The notes below the pieces were generated by a model. The model did not search any database. It was not told where the DNA came from and was given only the letters and a program-made list of their open reading frames with translations. Position numbers and translations under genes: made by a program. Below are positions 18,401-24,594 of a stretch of DNA of 24,594 nt, in pieces; the first letter of the stretch is position 1, and each line of letters opens with the position of its first letter. The stretch is from the NCBI GenBank assembly GCA_905221605.1, contig CAJNDS010001285.1, positions 1-24,594 of the forward strand, written 5' to 3'. Origin of the DNA: Symbiodinium natans. Lineage: Eukaryota > Sar > Dinophyceae > Suessiales > Symbiodiniaceae.

Positions 18401-20666
18401 GATCATCGAATTCTCCAGGGACAACGTCTGGGTACAGGTAGGGCCCCCAGACACCTGGACAGTGTGGGTGCCCAAGCACGAGGAACAGGTGGCCTTGCAG
18501 CAGCCCACTGACTACCGCAACAAGAAGATGCGCCAAGGTGGGAACCTGCCTGTTGCTCATCACTGGTACCGGGAAATGCAAACCACCTTCGGTGAACATG
18601 AGACGACCTTGCCAGTGGAAGGCACGGAGCCGGTTTCCTGTCGGTTTAGTGAAGTCACCTTCCTGGACTTTTGCGCGGCTTTCAAGTACATCGGCGTGCA
18701 AGAACCACAGCCTCGCAGGCGCCCTGCAATCGTCGGCTACCAGAACTTCAACCCGGACGAGGAGGCCGAAGCTTTCTACTACTCCAAGTTGCTGCTGCAC
18801 TTGGTGTGGAAGGAACCTGGAGATTGGCTGTTGGAGCAGGATGCAGGAAGCCATGCAGCAGCGTTCCAGCGCATCGCCCGAGACGTGCGCGGCCACCCAG
18901 ACTTCCTTCGGTCGAGATGCTTTCCTCAGCTAGATGGCACCGTCGACGCCGCCCGCAAGCTGCAGGCCGTACAAGCGACGATGTACATGAAGGCCAAGAT
19001 GCATCCGGCAAACCTGCGGGACGGCTGGGCCAACAGCAAGGTTGCCGAGGAGAACTACAAGGATTCCTTGCAAATATTGGAGGCACTGAAGGAGCGGTAT
19101 GGAGGAGACATCGACTTCCTGGCCCCGGACTCTGTGCCCACCGGAGCTGCCCTCAATGCCTTTGCGCCGGTCGAGGAAGGCGAAGAATCATTCGAGATGT
19201 TGACGGTTGAGAACCCCTGCCCGGAGACCACGCGCCAGTGCCAAGCCATGGAGCACATCGTCCAGTCAGTTCTGAGGCAGCCGAACACCAAGGACACGCA
19301 GAATACTCAGCGTCTGCACATGCTCCTCCACGGGCCCGGCGGCAGCGGCAAGTCCGTGGTGGTACGCGCAGCAGCTCACGTCCTGCGGCAAAGCAAGAAA
19401 GGATGCATCATAGCGGCGCCCACGGGTGTGGCAGCATTCAACATCAACGGTGTCACCCTCCATCAATGTTGCTTGCTCCCCGTAGTGAACCAAAGCCACG
19501 GCAAGGCCTGCGACATGCCGCTGCCGGACCGCCAGAAGTTAGCCACTCTCAGAGACATCTGGTCGAAGGTCAGCGTTCTGTTCGTTGACGAGATGAGCTT
19601 CATCCCCTCCTGGATGTTGGAGCGTCTGGATCAGCATCTCCGTCTTGCCAGAGATCTGCAAACCCTGCCCTTCGGAGGACTGCACGTCATCTTTGCCGGG
19701 GACCTGTATCAGTTGCCTCCACCAAGCGGGCTGCCGGCCTTCGCCAGCCGGCTTTGGCTGCTCTTCCCGCTCTGCGAGTTAGAAGGAAACCAGCGGGCCG
19801 CACGCGACCCAGCCTGGGCCGCTCTGCTGGCACGCGTTCGGGTGGGACAGCAGACCGACGCCGACATTGAGGTGCTGCGGAACATGGTGATCAAGAAAGG
19901 CAGTAAGAAGCGGCCCGCCCCGAAAGCCGTGAACCTATACGCCACTCGCCAAGCAGTCGCCGAAAGCAACCGCCGCTACAAGGAAGAGCACGTCTTGAAC
20001 ACAGGAAAACAGCTACACGATTGCCCGCCTGTCGACACCAACGTCAAGACCGGTGCGCCGCTGTCTCCAGATGCCGTCTGGGCCGAGCCGGAGAACACGG
20101 GTGGCTTGGTAGGCCTGCTGCAGGTGGCCATTGGGCTCCGTGTCATGCTCAGATACAACATCTACGTGCGAGATGGCTTGGTCAATGGCGCCTGTGGCAC
20201 GGTGGAGCACATTGACACCGAGAAAGCCGGCGGGGAAGTCGAGAGGATCTGGGTTTCTTTCGAGAAGAATGCTGGGGCCACTTGGCGAGCAGAGCACGAA
20301 ACTTCCTGTGTGGCAATCTCGAGGCGCTCGGCCACGTACCTTGACAGAGACGGCAGCAAGGCATCGAGGCATCAATTCCCGCTCGTTCTCGCCAAAGCCA
20401 TCTCGATCCACAAGAGCCAGGCAGCTACCTGTAAGGACGGAGCGCATACCCGCCTCGATCACACCATCTTCGCAGAAGGTCAAGCCTACGTCGCCCTGAG
20501 CCGCTGCGGCACTCTGCAGCTTGGAGCTCTTCAACCCCAAGGCTTTGCGGTTCAACGCCAACGCAGAGTGGGCCCTGACCAAGCTGAAGGCGCAGCAAGC
20601 CGACCGGGACGGCCCGGATCTCTGGAAGGCGTTGTTCAAGCCGGAGCAGAACAAGGAGTTCTATGA
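15438..20666 (+). CDS. Helitron Rep/helicase, copy 2 (1742-aa ORF, C-terminus frameshifted)
   Basis: Complete 5' end: ATG in gccatggcc context, in-frame stop 10 codons upstream. Order: CxxC-type Cys motifs (C4/C7, C20/C25); five 32-aa charged repeats (54-213); zinc motif C263/C266/C286/C289; Helitron_like_N region from about 472 (F-F-P-H-L-F-P-S-G, Y-A-R-K-R-L-L, G-P-P-N-F-F-M-T-L-S-C); HUH H748-A-H750; two-tyrosine motif Y923/Y927; Pif1-type helicase with Walker A 1299-1306, APTG from 1327, Walker B D1384-E1385, G-D-L-Y-Q near 1421-1425, and motif VI Arg1689. This is the enzyme set of an autonomous Helitron: nicking and joining by the Rep domain, unwinding by the helicase. After S-R-C (20505-20507) an 8-bp deletion shifts the frame, and about 50 unrelated residues follow to a stop. 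All catalytic motifs of both core enzymes are in frame, so a truncated but possibly active protein is conceivable. Confidence 0.93.
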   Translation: MAPCHRCGFGTRSGRGQGWCSNPQCRQAEKEECLAQKSAEKIARQQQRAAQGAGSRGPLREENSRKAERRQLHEERARAKADEEAGGRGPLREEDSKEAERRQLREARARAKAEEEAGGRGPLREEDSKEAERRQLREARARAKAEEEAGGRGPLREEDSKEAERRQLCEARARAKAEEEAGGRGPLREEDSKEAERRQLREARERAKAEEGVGGRGPRPIASEIQQQGYPFPDEDTLTQEQAQAHYLAFARSWSRFGLSRVCQKCQTLTPGRHCRTAKGSGQLLCRNCRENRTKVVLPIPAPIPEALQSLQPMEHLLAMARISQVLLDKLPSGGPSAQWGRMYAVLMQDPFICDVLEGATLEEDGTVLVEGVDGMTASPARLEHLHAALQALKELHCLYQRSPAVDRALARMAAILANKTSAAAAVPTDPLAGTEANQEIEMTYLVPKQFQAPKAEADVQDLRKVRGSADLSDGMDAKFFPHLFPSGTGGWQNDNGSFSQYARKRLLSLDSRFEASTAYIMWLLEMQTKKRLSGNINVRIGNQRVPYGSSDYENGSRQVYAALRDMPGTQPYLYAKKGVALNMYEQLGPPNFFMTLSCHARQPALLLAAISARLLRLHPDRPQAELEQHAAEILFRYQNDKNFTWDGLSPNQLCNQQPAVVARQFMHQVCQLMWWLSSTRGPKVHLHEDADPQDGVEENDCEDVEDDAQAPATDFAGLHRRMRKERPPFKVLDYIIRIEWQKRGYPHAHILLWIEEWAKAKQQPDKMAPDDEDSEQAAETPVPDWSDDEAMENFIPRCAEDLSDKYICTKSPNTWRQSHRVPPRDREVNAKLSAEVVHNHTPYCGMYSEGACRFGFPHDAEPRTRRRTSQEQYANSRWKSSLATRRVNGDSMMGQYNIRILRRWRASMDLQVICELTSVSRYILGYTFKSEEDREAQRRMENILAILTSQSAGAGLDNQKIYKAAHAALQGRTTSTFEACHLLLGFPIIEFSRDNVWVQVGPPDTWTVWVPKHEEQVALQQPTDYRNKKMRQGGNLPVAHHWYREMQTTFGEHETTLPVEGTEPVSCRFSEVTFLDFCAAFKYIGVQEPQPRRRPAIVGYQNFNPDEEAEAFYYSKLLLHLVWKEPGDWLLEQDAGSHAAAFQRIARDVRGHPDFLRSRCFPQLDGTVDAARKLQAVQATMYMKAKMHPANLRDGWANSKVAEENYKDSLQILEALKERYGGDIDFLAPDSVPTGAALNAFAPVEEGEESFEMLTVENPCPETTRQCQAMEHIVQSVLRQPNTKDTQNTQRLHMLLHGPGGSGKSVVVRAAAHVLRQSKKGCIIAAPTGVAAFNINGVTLHQCCLLPVVNQSHGKACDMPLPDRQKLATLRDIWSKVSVLFVDEMSFIPSWMLERLDQHLRLARDLQTLPFGGLHVIFAGDLYQLPPPSGLPAFASRLWLLFPLCELEGNQRAARDPAWAALLARVRVGQQTDADIEVLRNMVIKKGSKKRPAPKAVNLYATRQAVAESNRRYKEEHVLNTGKQLHDCPPVDTNVKTGAPLSPDAVWAEPENTGGLVGLLQVAIGLRVMLRYNIYVRDGLVNGACGTVEHIDTEKAGGEVERIWVSFEKNAGATWRAEHETSCVAISRRSATYLDRDGSKASRHQFPLVLAKAISIHKSQAATCKDGAHTRLDHTIFAEGQAYVALSRCGTLQLGALQPQGFAVQRQRRVGPDQAEGAASRPGRPGSLEGVVQAGAEQGVL
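15597..16076 (+). repeat. Five in-frame 96-bp repeats (32 aa each) in Helitron N-terminal region
   Basis: Each unit encodes G-G-R-G-P-L-R-E-E-D followed by a helical, highly charged Lys/Glu/Arg/Ala stretch ending A-K-A-E-E-E-A. Units 2 and 3 are identical in protein; unit 1 is the most diverged, and units 4 and 5 have single changes (Cys for Arg; Glu for Ala plus a Gly-Val end). The 96-bp period preserves the frame and also leaves other frames open on both strands, producing long spurious ORFs. The stretch probably forms a coiled or single alpha helix separating the N-terminal Cys motif from the catalytic core; that is an inference from composition. Confidence 0.92.
20507..20508 (+). other. 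8-bp deletion (frameshift) in Helitron copy 2
   Basis: Copy 1 has cccgaaca between gagccgctgc and ggcactctgc (around 2884-2892); copy 2 lacks these eight bases. The change follows immediately after helicase motif VI. It removes the C2HC finger and Josephin domain from the main frame while leaving the helicase core intact. Confidence 0.85.
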
Positions 20667-21006
20667 AAGACGACTAGCTGAGATGGGGACGCCCGACTGG
20701 AACCGTCTCAAGCCAGACCACGGCGAGCGCATCGAGCGGCCCTGGTGTTGTGCACTATGCGGCACGGAGGCTCCCAACACCAAAGCTGCCATCAAGGCTC
20801 ATAAGCGCAAGTGCCCGGCCAAGCCACCAGCCAAGACGAACGCCAAAAGCAAAGCAAAGGCCAAAGCAAAATGCAAAGCAAAGTTCGTCTTCATGGGCCT
20901 AGGCAAAACGGGCTGCAGAAAGCTCTTGCGCGGCCGGGTCTTTGGCCAAGATGCAACGGACAGGCAGCCGACCCGATCAAGACACACCTGCAGGCCTGTA
21001 TTTTGA
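20521..21006 (+). pseudogene. Zinc finger and lysine-rich linker segment of Helitron copy 2, out of frame
   Basis: Between the 8-bp deletion and a 1-bp insertion near 20904, the original coding sequence continues one frame over. It encodes the L-F-N-P-K-A-L-R-F helicase tail, the C2HC finger (C-C-A-L-C, then H-K-R-K-C) and the Lys/Ala-rich K-S-K-A-K-A-K-A-K linker, which could act as a nuclear localisation signal. After the insertion the same frame runs into unrelated residues and stops at 21006. By itself it is a broken piece of the transposon gene. Confidence 0.82.
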
Positions 21007-21463
21007 GGCGCAAGAGCAAGCTCTCTGCGGCATGCACGCCCTGAACATGGCCTTGGGGGCAGCCTTCTTCACTGAAGCGGACATGGACAACGCCGTGCAG
21101 GTTGTCCTCGAAGAAGGTGGGGTGGAACGAGGTGAAGCTGCAGAGGACCACGCGGCGCCAGGTAGCTTCTACTCCTCGGAAGTGCTTGCGCAGGTACTGC
21201 AAACCAAAGCCATGGCTGCTTTTGGTCGTGTGAGGTGGCAAATGGACCTTCAACCCGTCGTGAGCAAGCACGATATGGAAGCAGCTGCCGGGGCGGTGCA
21301 GAACCGGGACAACGCACACTGGGTGGCATATCGATATTTCCATGAGAAGATCTTCAGGTTGGACTCCCTGGCTCGTACCCGCAGAGCAGAGCAGATACCG
21401 GAAGCCGTCTTCTTGGCGGACCTCGCTCGACATCCCGCGACCTACTGCATCCGAGAGGTCTAG
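20942..21463 (+). pseudogene. Josephin-type protease domain of Helitron copy 2, detached by frameshifts
   Basis: A third frame carries the C-terminal domain to the normal stop at 21463. The nucleophile-type Cys codon is at 21026-21028, in A-L-C-G-M-H-A-L-N, and the A-H-W-V-A-Y-R and F-R-L-D-S-L blocks are intact. Against copy 1 it differs by only a few substitutions (Gly to Ser, Leu to Met, Glu to Asp), none at the proposed catalytic positions. The insertion upstream (aggcaaaacgggctg against aggcaaacgtgctg in copy 1) separates it from the zinc-finger segment. The open frame begins at a TTG, so it has no obvious independent start except an internal ATG. Confidence 0.82.
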
Positions 21464-22344
21464 CCGCGGCTGCCATCTCCTAACAATGTTGTGATGCCGC
21501 GAGGACACCTCTGGTGCTCCACGCCAACGTTTCACCCCCCACAGACCAGCGTTCTCACGCGAGATCGCACAAGGCAAGGCAGAAACCAAGGCGCCAGCTC
21601 ATGCTCATGTGATGGATGGATGTGTGGCAAGACTGGCGCCCCAGCAAACCTGAGCAACAACTGCGCCGCTCTTCTCTGCGGGCTCAAGATTAGAGTTACC
21701 CCAAACAAAAGACATGGTTTTCTTTCAGAAACCTATCCAAAAAACGAGACGAGGTGTCGAAACAATCAAATCAATATCACCATGACAAGACGAAAGACAA
21801 GAATTACAAGCATTGGCTGTCAAGAACCAACATGCTCAACTTCTCCTGGCCCAGAACTGCAGACATGGACAGAACACCACCAGACCTTCAAGCATCAGGT
21901 CCGTCTCTTCCACGGAGTTCAGAAAGGTTTTAATGAATTGTTATATCAAATATTGCCGAAGAGACACCTCCAGCAACAAATCAAATTCTTTTCCTCCCCG
22001 AGAAGGCTCAAGAGATCGTGGGACCGAAAATATTGTCCTTTCCACCCCAAATAGTCCGGATACAATATCCGATGTCATAGAATTGAAATCCGAATTTGCA
22101 AAAACAATACCAATATTAATTGAAATTCATCTATATTCTCTGAAATTTCGAGGGGGTGAAATGAACAATTATCATTCTAAAGAATTGCAATCCAGAAAAT
22201 TATTCAAATTACAAGATATGTAATTCAAATATTCGTGGAACCATATCAATTGTAATAATATATCGAAACTTCGAGGCTAACACCCACAGACAAGGGTCAA
22301 CAAAGATTCGGGACATCAGGAGAATTATAATGAATACCCTTAAA
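21464..22344. other. 3' flank of Helitron copy 2, no convincing gene
   Basis: Nearly base-for-base copy of 3849-4730, including the inverted repeat (arms at 21590-21597 and 21633-21640) and the shift from GC-rich to AT-rich near 21690. One C fewer in the run near 21540 opens a slightly longer ORF (21491-22054) than in copy 1. Because that ORF depends on a single indel and has no domain, I do not call it a gene. Confidence 0.6.
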
Positions 22345-23229
22345 AAGAATTCCCAGATCTTCAAGATTTTAATTCTGGAGGTTTTGATCAATTATCCAGA
22401 AGCCCCCAGATCTTCCAAATTTGAATTCTAGAGATTTTTGGAGGAGTTATTCAGATATCCAGAATTTATCAAATCCCTCAAAATTTGAATTCCGAAAATT
22501 CCAGAGATTTTGAATCGACATCCAAAGACCCCCAGACCTTCTAAATTGGAGGAATTCTGGAGTTTTTGATCAATTATCCAGAAATCCCCAGATCTTCCAA
22601 ATTTGAAATCTAGAGTTTTGGGATCCATATCCAAAGATTCCCAGACTTTCAAAATTTTAATTCTAGAGGTTTTGCTCCGGTATCCAAAGACTCCCAGACC
22701 TTCAAAATTTGAATTCTGGAGATTATGTTCAGATATCCAGAATTTACCAAATCCTTCAAAATTTGAATTCCGGACATTCCAGAGATTTTCGTCCGATATC
22801 CAAAGATTCCCAGGCCTTCAAGGTTTTTATTCTGGAGATGTTGATCAAATATCCATTGGATCCATATCCAAAGATTCCCAGACTTTCAAAATTTTAAGTC
22901 TAGAGGTTTGGGTCCGATATCCAAAGATCCCCAGACCTTCAAAATTTGAAATGTAGAGGTTTACTCAGATATCCAGAATTTACCAAATCCTTCAAAATTT
23001 GAATTCCGAAAATTCCAGAGGTTTTGAATCGATATCCAAAGATCCCCAGGCCTTCAAAATTTGAACCCTGGAGGAATACTGGAGATTTTGATCAATTATC
23101 CAGAAATCCCCAGATCTTCCAAATTTGAAATCTAGAGTTTTGGGATCCATATCCAAAGATTCCCAGGCTTTCAAAATTTTAATTCTAGAGGTTTTGGGCC
23201 GATACAGACCTTCAAAATTTGAATTCTGG
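22345..23229. repeat. Degenerate ~53-bp AT-rich tandem repeat, copy 2
   Basis: Same unit as at 4731-5595 and in the same unit order. It retains about 20 bases near 22458 (atccagaatttatcaaat) that copy 1 lacks, which accounts for the offset changing from 17614 to 17634 across the array. Confidence 0.85.
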
Positions 23230-23234
23230 CGCAA

Positions 23235-23366
23235 GCCCCCCCACCCCAGCCCCCCAGACCCCCCGGCCCCCCCAAGCCCAACCAACAAAAATGTAAAACA
23301 TTGAAAAGCAAAAAACAAAACCCGGCAAAACCCCCCAAAACCCCCCAAAACCCCCCAAAACCCCCC
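23235..23366. repeat. C-rich tracts with G-quadruplex potential on the minus strand, copy 2
   Basis: A C-run cluster at 23235-23279 is followed by four C6 runs separated by AAAA (23331, 23341, 23351 and 23361). Copy 1 has three. Four G6 tracts with T4 loops on the minus strand satisfy the usual intramolecular G-quadruplex pattern. The unit resembles ciliate TTTTGGGG telomere repeats but has six G. Confidence 0.75.
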
Positions 23367-23400
23367 AAAACTCCGGACACAAACCCTATACAATTTCTAT

Positions 23401-23737
23401 AAACCCTAAACCCTAAACCCTAAACCCTAAACCCTAAACCCTAAACCCTAAACCCTAAACCCCTAAACCCTAAACCCTACCCTAAACCCTAAACCCTAAA
23501 CCCTAAACCCTAAACCCTAAACCCTAAACCCTAAACTAAACCCTAAACCCTAAAACCCTAAACCCTAAACCTAACCCTAAACCCTAACCCTAAACCTAAA
23601 CCCTAAACCCTAAACCCTAAACCCTAAACCCTAACCCTAAACCCTAACCCTAAAAACCTAAACCCCTAACCCCTAAACCCCTAACCCTAGAACCCTAAAC
23701 CCCTAAACCCTAAACCCTACCCTAAACCCTAAACCCT
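23401..23737. repeat. Interstitial telomeric array, copy 2
   Basis: About 337 bases of CCCTAAA units, near perfect at first and then with variants (ccctac, ccctaaaa, ccctaaaccc ctaa). It is preceded by the junction aaaccctatacaatttctat and followed by the same linker as copy 1. It is longer than, and uninterrupted compared with, the two blocks at 5757-6177. Confidence 0.93.
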
Positions 23738-23899
23738 CAAGACCAGGATAAATAGAAATTGTATGTGTTTCATTACGAATAGCTCGATTCCTGCAGACAA
23801 AGAGGTTTAAGTAAATTGAACATATTGGCACAGTTGACCCCTGCAAACCCTTATCCGGCTCACTAGTTACCTCAACTAGGGAGGAGAAGGCCAGGCTCC
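23738..23899. other. Linker between telomeric array and minisatellite A, copy 2
   Basis: Counterpart of 6178-6340 with several single-base indels. No gene or RNA feature is recognisable. Confidence 0.6.
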
Positions 23900-24594
23900 T
23901 TGATTGCATTCACACAAGCCCTGATCCCTGACCCAAATTCAGGAGGCTAACGCAAGGCTCGTATTCACACAGGCTTTGATCACATCCCGACCTGGAATGC
24001 AAGGCTCCCGACCCAGTTGGGGGCGGGGGGGGGGGGAACGCAAAGGCTCCTTCAGTTACATAAGCCCTGCTCACATACCGACCCAATTAGGGAGGTGAAT
24101 ACAAAGGCTCCTTGGCAGCATTCACACAGGCCCTGATCACATCCCGACCCAATTAGGGAGGGGAACGCAAAGGCTCCATGGCTGCATTTACACAGGCCCT
24201 CATCACATCCCGACCCAATTAGGGAGGGGAATGCAAGGCTCCTTGGCTGCATTTACACAGGCCTTGATCACATCCCGACCCAATTAGGGAGGTGAATACA
24301 AAGGCTCCTGGGCTGCATTTACACAGGCCCTCATCACATCCTGACCCAATTCGGGAGGTGAACACAAGGCTCCTTGGCTGCATTTACACAGGCCCTGATC
24401 ACATCCTGACCCAATTAGGGAGAGAAACAAAAGGCTCCTTGGCTGCATTTACACAGGCCTTGATCACATCTTAGGGAGGTGACTACAAAGGCTCCTTGGC
24501 AGCATTCACACAGGCCCTGATCACATCCCGACCCAATTAGGGAGGGGAATGCAAGGCTCCTTGGCTGCATTTACACAGGCCCTGATCACATCCC
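23900..24594. repeat. Minisatellite A, start of block A1 in the next macro-repeat
   Basis: The same starting variants as A1 (ctcaactagggaggag, then a G run interrupted by one C at 24019-24036), followed by about ten regular 66-bp units to the window edge. Units here are regular, whereas the corresponding part of A1 beyond about 6880 is ragged. Confidence 0.92.

Larger units (their letters stand above)
14605..21463 (+). mobile_element. Helitron-type rolling-circle transposon, copy 2 (coding extent; termini undefined)
   Basis: Called from the linked HUH/Y2 Rep and Pif1-type helicase in one ORF, the defining combination of Helitrons. The given limits are only the coding extent, with the 205-aa ORF included provisionally. 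The 5' TC and 3' CTRR ends with hairpin could not be located, and Helitrons leave no target-site duplication to help. Copy 1 (1-3848) is the same element entering from the left edge. Confidence 0.75.

Noticed and set aside
23401-23737. True chromosome end
   Set aside because: The array is followed by linker and minisatellite sequence, and the same arrangement occurs at 6063-6340, so it is interstitial.
1-24594. Giant LTR-type element, with the ~7-kb left and right repeats as terminal repeats
   Set aside because: The repeated ends contain most of the transposase gene itself, and no reverse transcriptase, integrase, primer-binding site or polypurine tract is visible; a tandem macro-repeat explains it better.
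1-24594. tRNA, rRNA or other structural RNA genes
   Set aside because: No recognisable tRNA arms or conserved rRNA segments were seen on either strand by eye.

Overview
The window looks like nuclear DNA of a eukaryotic microalga, most likely a dinoflagellate. The basis is CCCTAAA/TTTAGGG telomere-type repeats, a large GC-rich Helitron open frame, long arrays of several unrelated tandem repeats, and no bacterial operon features. The lineage is an inference: plants, green algae and some other protists share this telomere motif. Recognisable coding capacity belongs almost entirely to a Helitron-type rolling-circle transposon, plus one unassigned small gene just upstream of it.

Layout. 1-3848 is the 3' two thirds of a Helitron Rep/helicase gene (copy 1, cut by the window edge). 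3849-4730 is an AT-rich 3' flank. 4731-5595 is a degenerate ~53-bp repeat. 5601-5722 holds C-rich, G4-capable tracts. 5757-6177 is interstitial telomeric repeat, interrupted by a block of seven short cggtcaaaac repeats. 6178-6340 is a short linker. 6341-14272 is an alternating array of two minisatellites, A (~66 bp) and B (~62 bp), in the order A1-B1-A2-B2-A3-B3; its later part is a ~2.15-kb higher-order repeat. 14605-15222 is a 205-aa ORF of unknown function. 15438-21463 is a second Helitron gene, complete at its 5' end (copy 2). 21464-24594 repeats the same downstream series: flank, 53-bp repeats, C-rich tract, telomeric array, A minisatellite.

Position 1 corresponds to 17622, and about 7 kb is repeated at an offset of ~17.6 kb. 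The whole assembly of Helitron, AT repeats, telomeric tract and minisatellites is therefore a direct macro-repeat of about 17.6 kb. In the coding part the copies differ by roughly 18 substitutions over 3.85 kb by eye, plus three frame-breaking indels, so they are related duplicates and not one sequence assembled twice.

The encoded protein, judged from both copies together, would be about 2,010 aa. Its order is: N-terminal Cys-rich motif; five charged 32-aa repeats; CxxC/CxxC zinc motif; Helitron_like_N region with HUH (H-A-H) and two-tyrosine (Y-x3-Y) nickase motifs; Pif1-type superfamily 1 helicase; C2HC finger; lysine-rich linker; and a C-terminal Josephin-type cysteine protease domain that keeps its Gln/Cys/His/Asp set. 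Neither copy is open from end to end. Copy 1 has a 1-bp deletion just before the two-tyrosine motif. Copy 2 has an 8-bp deletion just after the last helicase motif and a 1-bp insertion before the Josephin domain. The most notable features are the Josephin domain on a Helitron and the repeated physical linkage of that Helitron to telomeric DNA.
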